From Candidatus Zixiibacteriota bacterium (GTDB taxonomy: Bacteria > Zixibacteria > MSB-5A5 > UBA10806 > 4484-95), in contig JAAEQD010000180.1 of NCBI GenBank assembly GCA_024231855.1, forward strand, positions 1 to 64,000: a stretch of 64,000 bases of DNA. The letters are read 5' to 3'. This document shows, piece after piece, positions 1 to 8,612 of the stretch (within the stretch, counting starts at the first letter, position 1; each line of letters starts with the position of its first letter). The translations under genes were made by a program, and so were the position numbers. Below the pieces are notes generated by a model. The model made no database searches. It saw only the letters and a list, made by a program, of their open reading frames with translations, and had not been told where the DNA came from.

Positions 1-309
1 CCCAACGGTATCTGGCCTCCGGCAGTCATCGGTTCTGATGTGACATATCTTGTCAACTATTTCCGAGCTATAAGCGGTCCTTGCTTACTTGATGGATTCT
101 TCGCTTCGGCCGATGCCAATGGCGATTGCCTGGTTATCGGCAGTGATGTCACCAAGCTGGTGACCTACTTCAGAGGATTGACCTCGCTGAGCTATTGCCC
201 CGACTACGAGCCCGCCTGGCACGACCCATCCGAACTGCCGGAAGAAGCCCCAGCCGGCTGGCCGAATTGCGAAACAGTGACCGCAGGAAGGATTATTCCA
301 ACAAAATAA
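1..309 (+). CDS. C-terminal fragment of secreted protein with dockerin-like module
   Basis: The reading frame is open from the first base, so the gene starts left of the window and only its last 102 codons are visible. They encode the same C-terminal module seen in eleven later genes. It has a first half containing WPP and GSDVTYLVNYF, a second half containing ADANGDC and GSDVTKLVTYFRG, and the tail GWPNCE. The second half matches the Asp-x-Asn-x-Asp calcium loop and F-helix of type I dockerins; the first loop is degenerate. Unlike most copies the tail continues about eleven residues past GWPNCE. The N-terminal domain, and so the function, cannot be seen. Confidence 0.85.
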   Translation, partial: PNGIWPPAVIGSDVTYLVNYFRAISGPCLLDGFFASADANGDCLVIGSDVTKLVTYFRGLTSLSYCPDYEPAWHDPSELPEEAPAGWPNCETVTAGRIIPTK

Positions 310-334
310 ATTGGCAAATAATTCTGAGTCTTTG

Positions 335-374
335 AAATCAGGCCATGCTAAATAGAGTGTGGCCTGATTTTTTG
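335..374 (+). terminator. Rho-independent terminator after truncated first gene
   Basis: An 11-bp perfect inverted repeat (335-345 with 360-370, core ATCAGGCCA/TGGCCTGAT) is followed directly by a T-rich run. It lies 26 bases after the stop codon. Confidence 0.85.
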
Positions 375-517
375 TTTAACCTGTAATCGGTCTGATATAT
401 TTGAATCTATCCCTTGACTTTTAACCGGAAATGTTTCAAATATTCCTGTGATGACGATTAAGTACAATCGTGAGGGTTAATGAAAACAAGATATTATAAG
501 CTAGATTGAAGGTGCCT

Positions 518-1405
518 ATGTTAAAGACAAATGAAAGCAAAGTAGTTGAGTTTTTACTTCAATGCCAACCCGGTCCACCGTGGGGACAGCGAGGTTGGAA
601 CGTCGATCACAAAGGTAAACCCTTCTACCTGCCAAGTATCGGTGGAATCACGGTAAACGTCCAGATCGGTGATTCGGCATTTGGCTGGGCCGGTGACCAT
701 ATCGAGCCCGGTGTAAGTTGCACAGCGGATACTCACAAACCCAATGAGCATCCTAATAGGGGAGTGCAAACTTACGCTTGCGCCGGAAATATTGCCACTA
801 TTGTATCAGGTAAAGCCAAGGGCAAAAAAGGCGTAGTGATTGGTCATCATGGGGGATCCGAGCACTTGATAGTTGAATTTCCCAAAGAAGTAAAAGCAAA
901 AATGACTTATGATGACAAGATTATTATTAATGCCAAAGGACAAGGATTAACCCTTTTGGATTACCCAAAAATCAGGATCATCAATTTAGCGCCGTCATTA
1001 TTGAAAAAAATGAATGTCAAGCAATTAAAAAACAAAAAACTGAAAATACCGGTAACTACCTTGGTGCCGGCATCCTGTATGGGATCGGGAATTGGTGATT
1101 CAAATATAGGAACCGGCGATTATGATATAATGACCAGCGATCCGTCAACTGTTAAAAAATATAAACTGGATCAGATCAGGTTTGGGGACTTCGTCGCTCT
1201 GTTGGATCAGGATAATACATACGGAAGGACATTCAAAAAAGGCGCTATAACGATAGGCATAGTCGTTCATAGTGATTGTTTAAATGGTGGGCATGGACCC
1301 GGCGTGACCACGTTAATTTCATCAGTTGAGAAAGTTATAGAACCGATCATATCCCGGAAGGCAAATATAGCGGACATTTTAAAGATCGGGAAGTTCAAAA
1401 AATGA
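518..1405 (+). CDS. DUF4438-family protein
   Basis: This encodes a 295-residue soluble protein with no signal peptide. It resembles the DUF4438 family, conserved proteins of unknown function in Thermotogae, Firmicutes and other anaerobes. That call rests on overall pattern: an N-terminal [13 protein letters not shown]-like segment, glycine-rich strands around [24 protein letters not shown], the [21 protein letters not shown] block and a C-terminal [11 protein letters not shown]. The frame is open from a TTG at 506. The ATG at 518 is preferred because GAAGGTG lies just upstream of it. There is no clear operon partner; the alcohol dehydrogenase starts 60 bases later. No catalytic role can be assigned. 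Confidence 0.7.
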   Translation: MLKTNESKVVEFLLQCQPGPPWGQRGWNVDHKGKPFYLPSIGGITVNVQIGDSAFGWAGDHIEPGVSCTADTHKPNEHPNRGVQTYACAGNIATIVSGKAKGKKGVVIGHHGGSEHLIVEFPKEVKAKMTYDDKIIINAKGQGLTLLDYPKIRIINLAPSLLKKMNVKQLKNKKLKIPVTTLVPASCMGSGIGDSNIGTGDYDIMTSDPSTVKKYKLDQIRFGDFVALLDQDNTYGRTFKKGAITIGIVVHSDCLNGGHGPGVTTLISSVEKVIEPIISRKANIADILKIGKFKK

Positions 1406-1465
1406 ACTTGAGCCAAGTGGGTTTTTCAATGAAATTTAGCTCTCCTTGCTAATCAAGGACTCGTT

Positions 1466-2449
1466 ATGCTGGCGATGATTCTGAATAAACCGAAACAGCC
1501 CCTTCAACTTGTAAGGCTACCCGATCCGACTCCGGGACCGGGGCAAGTCTTGCTGAAAGTGCGTGCTTGCGGGGTCTGTCGCACCGATTTACATGTGGTC
1601 GATGGCGATCTCGTTGAACCGAATTTACCCATTATACCAGGCCATCAGATCGTCGGCACTGTCATGGAAGTAGGCGAAAATACGGCAAACTTTTCGCCGG
1701 GCCAACGCGTTGGTGTGCCCTGGCTGGGGTGGAGTTGCGGCTGGTGCGGTTATTGCCTTTCGGGCGGCGAAAATTTATGTGATAGCGCTCGCTATACTGG
1801 CTATCAGATAAACGGCGGTTTCGCCGAGATGTGTATCGCCGATGAGCGTTTTTGCTTCCCCATTCCACCGGGCTTTCCCGATATTCAGGCGGCCCCGCTG
1901 TTATGCGCCGGATTGATCGGCTATCGGGCTTTATCTATGGCGGGGGAGGGTAAACGTTTGGGTTTTTACGGTTTCGGCGCGGCGGCTCATATATTAATAC
2001 AGGTTGCCGGTTTTCAGAAGCGTGAAGTTTACGCGTTTACCCGTCCTAAGGATGTTTCCGCGCAAGGTTTTGCCTTAAAGCTAGGCGCTGTTTGGGCCGG
2101 ATCCGCAAATGATATACCACCCGAGCCTTTAGATGCCGCGATTATATTCGCGCCGGTGGGAGAGCTTGTACCTACCGCTCTTAAAGCAGTGGCTAAAGGT
2201 GGTACGGTTATCTGCGCCGGGATACATATGAGCGATATACCCTCGTTTCCGTATTCCATACTCTGGGGCGAACGGATTGTTCGTTCGGTTGCCAATCTTA
2301 CGAGGCGGGATGGCGAAGAGTTCATGGCTTTAGCTCCAAAAATACCTGTTAAAACTGAAATTCACTCATATCCACTTGCCGAAACGAATACTGCTCTGGA
2401 TGATCTTCGTCACGGAAGATTTAATGGAGCGGCAGTAATAGTTCCCTAA
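1466..2449 (+). CDS. Zinc-dependent alcohol dehydrogenase (MDR superfamily)
   Basis: This is a cytoplasmic NAD(P)-dependent medium-chain dehydrogenase of 327 residues, interconverting alcohols and aldehydes or ketones. Visible features, in order, are the catalytic-zinc Cys38 in ACGVCRTDLH, His60 in PGHQ, the structural-zinc cysteines 91, 94, 97 and 105, a third catalytic-zinc ligand Cys147 in LLCAGLIGY, and a Rossmann glycine motif at about 166-172 (GFYGFGA). The residue after His60 is Gln where many relatives have Glu. It resembles the short zinc-binding alcohol dehydrogenase family often seen singly in bacterial genomes. AAGGAC about seven bases before the ATG supports the start. The substrate is unknown. 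Confidence 0.88.
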   Translation: MLAMILNKPKQPLQLVRLPDPTPGPGQVLLKVRACGVCRTDLHVVDGDLVEPNLPIIPGHQIVGTVMEVGENTANFSPGQRVGVPWLGWSCGWCGYCLSGGENLCDSARYTGYQINGGFAEMCIADERFCFPIPPGFPDIQAAPLLCAGLIGYRALSMAGEGKRLGFYGFGAAAHILIQVAGFQKREVYAFTRPKDVSAQGFALKLGAVWAGSANDIPPEPLDAAIIFAPVGELVPTALKAVAKGGTVICAGIHMSDIPSFPYSILWGERIVRSVANLTRRDGEEFMALAPKIPVKTEIHSYPLAETNTALDDLRHGRFNGAAVIVP

Positions 2450-2507
2450 CTTTATAAATAACATAGAACTCTATAACTCTATAATAGCATTTAGAGCCTA
2501 ATTTTTC

Positions 2508-2535
2508 TTGACAAATAAATACAGTATGGTATCTT
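2508..2535 (+). promoter_or_regulatory. Sigma70-type promoter of the M6 protease gene
   Basis: TTGACA at 2508-2513, a 16-base spacer, and TATCTT at 2530-2535. The predicted leader is about 120 bases, ending in an AGGAGGT ribosome site before the ATG at 2661. Confidence 0.6.
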
Positions 2536-2660
2536 TTGTTTAGCATCTTTGATTCGGGGCAAGTAGTTGCTCTCTGATAATTTAGTTTCTAAAATTTGGC
2601 TTAGTTAGAGGGTTAAAATGACTTCTATAGAAATTCATCAGACTCAGGAGGTTTGTAGGC

Positions 2661-4979
2661 ATGGGTAAAAAGTTTATGTTATCAGTTATCTTGGTTATTA
2701 CTACTTATTCGCTGATCGTAGCCATGCCGCCGCATCCTGATATCCTCGAGAAAATCCGCAGGGGGGAAGTAGCTAAACCAATCTTCATGACTAATCCTGG
2801 TTATATGGCTGAAATGGGAATCAACCAGGGTCCTGATGAGCCGTTATTTCAGCCCGGCACTATTGCGGCAAACTGGAATGTTCTTGCTGTCCTGGTGGAG
2901 TTCCCCGATCAATTGGGGGGGAGCAACGAAACCGATTTCGATAGCTTAATTTTCGGACAAACTTATTCTGTGGGGGCATCGTTAAGAGAGTTTTACTCAC
3001 GCGCTTCATATGGCAATCTCGATATTGTCACGGTTAATTATCCCTCGACATATGGCTGGCATGGTTTGTCTAATAATCGGGAGCATTATACGTCCGACGG
3101 AGGATCATTCTCATACGGTTTGGGAACCTATCCCAACAACTCCCAGGGCTTGTGTGAAGAATTATTAGACATTATCGATCCGCTGGTGAATTTCGCCAAT
3201 TATGATAACAATGGCGACAACTATGTTGACGGCATAATAATACTTCATTCCGGCATGGGAGCGGAAACCTCTGGCGATACTCTGGATATATGGTCTCATC
3301 AATGGGGGATTACTGCTCAGACGCGGGATGGTGTTTACGTCCAAAACTATTCAATTAATCCCGAATACAGATATAATCCCGGCGATGCCACAGTAGGCGT
3401 ACACGCTCATGAGTTCTGCCATCTGCTGGGCGCTGCCGATCTTTACGATTACGACATCCCATTCGATTCGTGGGGACTTGGCCGTTGGTCGTTGATGGCT
3501 TACGGCGGTTGGCTAGGTAATCTGGGCGCACCTGATACGATTTCCGGCAGCAGTCCGGCTTTCCTTGATGCCTATACGCGAGTAAAAATCGGCTTTGTTA
3601 CTCCAATAACTGTCGGTTGTTTTACGCCATGGGTAATGATTCACGCGGTTGAAGATAGCGCTATGGTATATAAACTCTGGACGCATGGTGATTATAGCGG
3701 CAACGAATATTTCCTTGTGGAAAACCGACATGGGCTATTTACCGATACCGCACTGGCGGCGGAGGGATTATTAATTTATCATGTCGATGAAAACCAAACC
3801 AATAATGACAATCAATGGTGGCCGGGACAGCCGGCGGCCAATCATTATATGGTGGCTTTGGAACAGGCCGATAATGCCTACCACCTTGAACATGGCACTA
3901 ATGGCATGGATTATCAAGATCCATTCAGGCAGAATTTTAACGTTAACTTCGGGCCGAATACTTATCCTAATTCAAGAGATTATTATGGCACCGATACTGA
4001 TGTTAGTGTCACTAGTATTACTCAAGGTTACACCATTTTCGCTGATCTTGATGTTGGCACGGGTTCACCCCCGGTTACCCCAACTCACGAATTTCCTTAT
4101 GACCTGCACGCGTACAATAATGCTATGATGGATTTCCAATGGATTCATACACCCTGTGCCACACAATTCCATTTTCAGCTTTCCTTTGAATCAAACATGA
4201 TACCGCTTTTATTGGAAGATAGTACGCTTACGACTGATTACAGGTATGTCGGACTCGATACCTGGGGGCAGGGCAATTACTTCTGGCGAGTCAGGGCGAA
4301 AAATGAAGCCGGTTGGTCAGGTTGGTCATGGCCCTGGCAATTTATCTTCGATTATAGACGTCCATATGGCTGCGTGGCATCGTCACCCGATACCGCTTAT
4401 TCATCATCGTTTTTAGTCAACTGGTCCGCCGCCTCCGATTCTATGCCAACGCTTGGGATAAATTCCTATGCGGTTTACAGTAAAGCCGGTTCGGGTGGCT
4501 GGACGGTCTGGCTATCGAACATTGATACATTATCCTATACTTTTACGGGCGCCCAGAGCGGGACAAAATACTATTTTGAAGCCATCGCCAGGGATAGCGC
4601 CGGTAACTATGAAACCTTAAACTTAGGTCCTGAATGCAGTACCTATGTTACGTATGAGGTAACGGGTTATGAATACTTGCCCGGCGATGCCAATATGTAC
4701 CACGGTGGCTGGCCGCCTTTAGCGATCGGCGGAGATGTCACCTTCATGGTGAGCTATTTCCGGGCTATGCCGTCCAGCCAGCCATGCTTGCTCGATGGTT
4801 TCTGGTGTTCGGCCGATGCCAACGGCGATTGCCTTATACTTGGAAGTGATGTTACCAAGATGGTAACTTATTTCAGAGGTATGACATCGTTGGATTATTG
4901 CCCGGATTACGAATCGGCCTGGCCGACTCCTGAGGACCTGCCGGGCGATGCCCCGAGTGGCTGGCCCAATTGCGAATAG
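2661..4979 (+). CDS. Secreted M6-family metalloprotease with dockerin-like C-terminus
   Basis: This is an exported 772-residue zinc endopeptidase. A signal peptide covers roughly residues 1-21. The protease domain (about 70-460) contains the zincin motif HEFCHLLGAAD, with His250, Glu251, His254 and a probable third ligand Asp260, and a Met-turn-like SLMAYGG near 277-283. This is the arrangement of immune inhibitor A-like M6 peptidases. Two fibronectin-III-like domains follow (about 474-565 and 570-655), the second with the GTKYYFEAIARDSAGN pattern. The dockerin-like module fills residues 670-772 and ends GWPNCE. Likely role: extracellular protein degradation, held at the cell surface or in a matrix by the module. 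A strong AGGAGGT lies nine bases before the start. Confidence 0.88.
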   Translation: MGKKFMLSVILVITTYSLIVAMPPHPDILEKIRRGEVAKPIFMTNPGYMAEMGINQGPDEPLFQPGTIAANWNVLAVLVEFPDQLGGSNETDFDSLIFGQTYSVGASLREFYSRASYGNLDIVTVNYPSTYGWHGLSNNREHYTSDGGSFSYGLGTYPNNSQGLCEELLDIIDPLVNFANYDNNGDNYVDGIIILHSGMGAETSGDTLDIWSHQWGITAQTRDGVYVQNYSINPEYRYNPGDATVGVHAHEFCHLLGAADLYDYDIPFDSWGLGRWSLMAYGGWLGNLGAPDTISGSSPAFLDAYTRVKIGFVTPITVGCFTPWVMIHAVEDSAMVYKLWTHGDYSGNEYFLVENRHGLFTDTALAAEGLLIYHVDENQTNNDNQWWPGQPAANHYMVALEQADNAYHLEHGTNGMDYQDPFRQNFNVNFGPNTYPNSRDYYGTDTDVSVTSITQGYTIFADLDVGTGSPPVTPTHEFPYDLHAYNNAMMDFQWIHTPCATQFHFQLSFESNMIPLLLEDSTLTTDYRYVGLDTWGQGNYFWRVRAKNEAGWSGWSWPWQFIFDYRRPYGCVASSPDTAYSSSFLVNWSAASDSMPTLGINSYAVYSKAGSGGWTVWLSNIDTLSYTFTGAQSGTKYYFEAIARDSAGNYETLNLGPECSTYVTYEVTGYEYLPGDANMYHGGWPPLAIGGDVTFMVSYFRAMPSSQPCLLDGFWCSADANGDCLILGSDVTKMVTYFRGMTSLDYCPDYESAWPTPEDLPGDAPSGWPNCE

Positions 4980-5033
4980 GATGATAGTTAAAATACTGTT
5001 TATAAATGTAATCTGTTTGAAAGGAGATATCAG

Positions 5034-8000
5034 ATGATTAAACAGCAAATGAACATGATTGGATTAATGACCCTAGTGTTGATTCTTCTTTGGGGATCAT
5101 TAGCGTTATCCCAGTGTGTTGTTCCCGATAACGGTTCAGGCACAATCGATTTTCCGGCGGATTGTCAGATAGTCGCTCCTTCAGAACCGATGTACATAAT
5201 CGACGGCTTGCCGCCCGGCACCACAATCGAACTTCAGCCAATTTTCATGGATATCTTGTGTGGTATTCCAATGGCATTATGTTCGATGTCATTGCCACCC
5301 GGCATTTGTGAAATGGCGGGAGGTATGATGGGCGGACATGCAGACTGCTTCGAGTCAACACTTGATTTAACCGTATCAGGCACCGGCGATCTTCTTGGTT
5401 TTAATCGCCACCTGTCAGTTCCGGTATCGTGTGAGGTTCACACTGGCCCGCGAAATCCCGGTGATCCGGTTCAAACATTTCAGCAAATGTTTTTCAGCCT
5501 ATCCGGCGAGCTCTTCGGCGATCCGGATTTTTGCACTTTTAGAATAACTGGCGGACTCGATTTCGGCCTGCCCAGCCCCGGAGAATGTACGCTCACTGAT
5601 ATTGGCGGCGGCTTATACAATGTCGATAGTTTCTTTGATATCATGTATCAAATCGAATTTGAAGGCTGTCCGGGTTCGCAGTTGGATGGATACGCCGGCA
5701 TCACAACCGAAGTCATTCGCGTACAACAGGGTACAGGCGCTATTACAGGAGCCTGTTGCGCTAATGACGGCCAATGTGCTTTGATGTCAGAAGCCGATTG
5801 CGACAACATCGGCGGTACTTATTTCGGTGATGATACATTTTGTCGGGGTGATGGCGACGGCGACGGCTACGATGACCTGTGCTATCCTCAAGGTACCTGT
5901 TTGGCTCCGGACAACGGCACCGGCACTCCTGATCTACCCGCCGATTGCGATTTCACCGCTCCGCTTGAGCCGATGTATATAATAGAAGGCTTACCACCCG
6001 GTACGACTATCGAGCTTGAACCGATTTTGACCGATTTCATCTGCCAGGAACCTCACCCCGTTTGTTCGATGCCATTGTCGCCAGGCGTATGTGAAATGCC
6101 CGGCGGATCGTTGGGGGGACATGGCCATTGCTTTGAAGCTACGCTTGATTTGACGGTGACTGGGACAGGTGGCCTCAATGGCTTCAACCGTCATCTTGCT
6201 GTACCGGTGATGTGTGAGGTTCATACCGGGCCGCGCAATCCCGGGGATTCGATTCAATCATTCCCGGCCGTATTTTTCCGATTGCAGGGCGAGCTTTTCG
6301 GCGATCCTGATTTCTGTACGTTCAGAATCATGGGCGGTCATGATTTCGGCCTGCCCAGTACCGGCGGCTTTGCGCTAACCGATATGGGAGATGGTTATTT
6401 TAATATCGATAGCTTTTTTGATATCACTTATCAGATTGAATTCGAAGGCTGTCCTGGTTCGCAGTTAGATGATTATTCGGGCACTACAACGGCTTCCGTG
6501 CGCATGAAGCAGGGATCTGGCGATGTCGTGCTTCCGCCAACGGGAGCGTGCTGCGGATACGATGGCTCGTGTATGGTTACAACCGAAGCGAATTGTACTC
6601 TCCTGGGCGGCTTCTACGATGGTGATGAAACCGAATGTCTGGGCGATGGCGACGGCGATGGTTACGACGACCAATGTTTCCCGCAAGGTACCTGCCTGGC
6701 TGAGGATAACGGTACCGGCACACCTGATCTGCCAGTCGATTGCGATTTCACAGCTCCTCTTGAGCCAATGTATATAATAGAAGGCTTACCACCCGGTACA
6801 ACTATCGAACTTGAACCTATATTAATGGATTTTATCTGCCAGGAACCTCACCCCGTTTGTTCGATGCCATTGTCGCCAGGTGAATGCGAAATACCCGGTG
6901 GAACATTAGGTGGACATGGTCATTGCTTTGAAGCTACGCTTGATTTGACAGTGACGGGGACAGGCAGCCTTAATGGCTTCAACCGTCATCTTGCTGTACC
7001 GGTGATGTGCGAGGTCCATACCGGGCTGCGCAATCCCGGCGATCCGGTTCAATCTTTCCCGGCCATATTTTTCCGATTGCAGGGCGAGCTTTTCGGCGAT
7101 CCTGATTTCTGTACATTCAGAATCACAGGAGGTGATGATTATGGTTTGCCCAGCCCCGGCGGATTTACGCTGACCGGCGTGGGTGGCGGTCTTTACGATA
7201 TCGATAGCTTCTTTGATATTACTTATCAGATAGAATTCGAAGGCTGTCCTGGTTCGCAATTAGATGATTATTTGGGCACTACCACGGCTTCAGTTCTCAT
7301 GAAACAGGGATCGGGCGAAGTTGTACTTCCGCCGACAGGCGCCTGCTGCGGATACGATGGTTCGTGTATAGTTACAACTGAAGCCAATTGTATTCTCTTT
7401 GGTGGCTTCTATGGTGGCGATGAAACCGAATGCCTGGGCGATGGCGACGGCGACGGCTATGATGACCAATGCTTCTCGCCGGGCACATGCCTGGCTCCCG
7501 ATAATGGTACAGGCACCATTGATCTACCCGCAGACTGCCCTTATACCGCGCCGGAAGAACCGATGTATATTATCGATGGTTTGCCGCCGGGCACTACTAT
7601 CGAGCTTGAACCGATACTAATGGATTTCATTTGTAGTGAACCTCACCCTGTATGTTCGATGCCCTTGCCGCCCGGGCAATGCGAAATACCCGGCGGATCA
7701 TTAGGCGGCCACGGTCATTGCTTCGAAGCAACTCTTGATTTAGACGTATCGGGTACCGGCGACCTTGTTGGCTTCAACCGTCATCTGGCCGTGCCGATGA
7801 TGTGCGAGGTCCATACCGCGCCGCGCAATCCCGGCGATCCGGTCCAAACATTCCAAGCCGATATGTTCCGCTTGCAGGGCGAGCTTTTCGGCGATCCCGA
7901 CTTCTGTTCGTTCAGAGTAACCGGCGGTACTGATTTCGGCTTGCCGAGCCCTGGAGTTACCAGTTTAACTGAATTGGGCGGCGGTCTTTATAATGTTGAT

Positions 8001-8435
8001 AGTTTCTTCGACATAACTTATCAAATCGAATTCGAGGGCTGCCCGGGTTCGATCCTGGAAGGCTTAGGAGGAACAACTACCGCGACTATACGGATAGTGC
8101 AGGGAGCGGAAGCCCCGGAACTGGATGATTACCAATACCTGCCCGGTGATGCTAACATGCCAAATGGTATCTGGCCGCCGACTGTTATAGGCGCTGATGT
8201 TACATATCTGGTGAATTATTTCCGGGCTTTAAACGACCCATGCTTACTCGACGGTTTCTTCGCGTCGGCTGATGCTAATGGTGATTGCCTTGTTATCGGC
8301 AGTGATGTTACCAAGCTGGTGACTTATTTCAGAGGTTTAACTACTCTCAGCTATTGCATCGATTACGAACCGGCCTGGCCAACACCGGCCGACTTGCCGG
8401 TTGGCGCGCCCTCGGGCTGGCCTAACTGTGAGTAG
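5034..8435 (+). CDS. Secreted Cys-rich protein with four ~265-residue tandem repeats and dockerin-like C-terminus
   Basis: I do not recognise the main domain. The 1133-residue protein has a signal peptide (about 1-26). Four tandem units begin at residues 28, 289, 554 and 819, each opening with a CxxxDNGxGTxDxPxDC motif and closing with SFFDIxYQIEFEGCPGS. Units 1-3 are each followed by a short linker with GACCxxDGxC and an Asp-Gly-rich GDGDGDGYDD, which could bind calcium. The dockerin-like module covers about 1033-1133. Conserved cysteines suggest disulphides outside the cytoplasm. AAGGAGATA precedes the ATG. Adhesive or structural surface roles are plausible but unproven. Confidence 0.8.
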   Translation: MIKQQMNMIGLMTLVLILLWGSLALSQCVVPDNGSGTIDFPADCQIVAPSEPMYIIDGLPPGTTIELQPIFMDILCGIPMALCSMSLPPGICEMAGGMMGGHADCFESTLDLTVSGTGDLLGFNRHLSVPVSCEVHTGPRNPGDPVQTFQQMFFSLSGELFGDPDFCTFRITGGLDFGLPSPGECTLTDIGGGLYNVDSFFDIMYQIEFEGCPGSQLDGYAGITTEVIRVQQGTGAITGACCANDGQCALMSEADCDNIGGTYFGDDTFCRGDGDGDGYDDLCYPQGTCLAPDNGTGTPDLPADCDFTAPLEPMYIIEGLPPGTTIELEPILTDFICQEPHPVCSMPLSPGVCEMPGGSLGGHGHCFEATLDLTVTGTGGLNGFNRHLAVPVMCEVHTGPRNPGDSIQSFPAVFFRLQGELFGDPDFCTFRIMGGHDFGLPSTGGFALTDMGDGYFNIDSFFDITYQIEFEGCPGSQLDDYSGTTTASVRMKQGSGDVVLPPTGACCGYDGSCMVTTEANCTLLGGFYDGDETECLGDGDGDGYDDQCFPQGTCLAEDNGTGTPDLPVDCDFTAPLEPMYIIEGLPPGTTIELEPILMDFICQEPHPVCSMPLSPGECEIPGGTLGGHGHCFEATLDLTVTGTGSLNGFNRHLAVPVMCEVHTGLRNPGDPVQSFPAIFFRLQGELFGDPDFCTFRITGGDDYGLPSPGGFTLTGVGGGLYDIDSFFDITYQIEFEGCPGSQLDDYLGTTTASVLMKQGSGEVVLPPTGACCGYDGSCIVTTEANCILFGGFYGGDETECLGDGDGDGYDDQCFSPGTCLAPDNGTGTIDLPADCPYTAPEEPMYIIDGLPPGTTIELEPILMDFICSEPHPVCSMPLPPGQCEIPGGSLGGHGHCFEATLDLDVSGTGDLVGFNRHLAVPMMCEVHTAPRNPGDPVQTFQADMFRLQGELFGDPDFCSFRVTGGTDFGLPSPGVTSLTELGGGLYNVDSFFDITYQIEFEGCPGSILEGLGGTTTATIRIVQGAEAPELDDYQYLPGDANMPNGIWPPTVIGADVTYLVNYFRALNDPCLLDGFFASADANGDCLVIGSDVTKLVTYFRGLTTLSYCIDYEPAWPTPADLPVGAPSGWPNCE
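5115..8105 (+). repeat. Four in-frame tandem repeats of about 795 bp
   Basis: Units begin at 5115, 5898, 6693 and 7488, giving spacings of 783, 795 and 795 bases. Units 2 and 3 are close to identical over long stretches, for example around the GCGAGCTTTTCGGCGATCC motif near 6287 and 7082. Units 1 and 4 are more diverged. This points to recent unit duplication within the gene. Confidence 0.85.
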
Positions 8436-8452
8436 TAAAATATAAATTTACA

Positions 8453-8480
8453 AAGGCAGCCTTCGGGCTGCCTTATTGTA
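8453..8480 (+). terminator. Rho-independent terminator
   Basis: A 9-bp stem, AAGGCAGCC with GGCTGCCTT, closes a TTCG tetraloop (8453-8474) and is followed by ATTGTA. It lies about 20 bases after the stop of the four-repeat gene. Confidence 0.8.
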
Positions 8481-8612
8481 AAATTCGGGGTTGAACTAGT
8501 AAAATAAACGTAATGATTCCATTACCTGCGTTGAACCAATTGCAGTACCGCAGCGAAAACTTCAGTAAATTCAAACAGATGTAGAGTTGTATGAACTTAG
8601 AATTTAGGAGGA

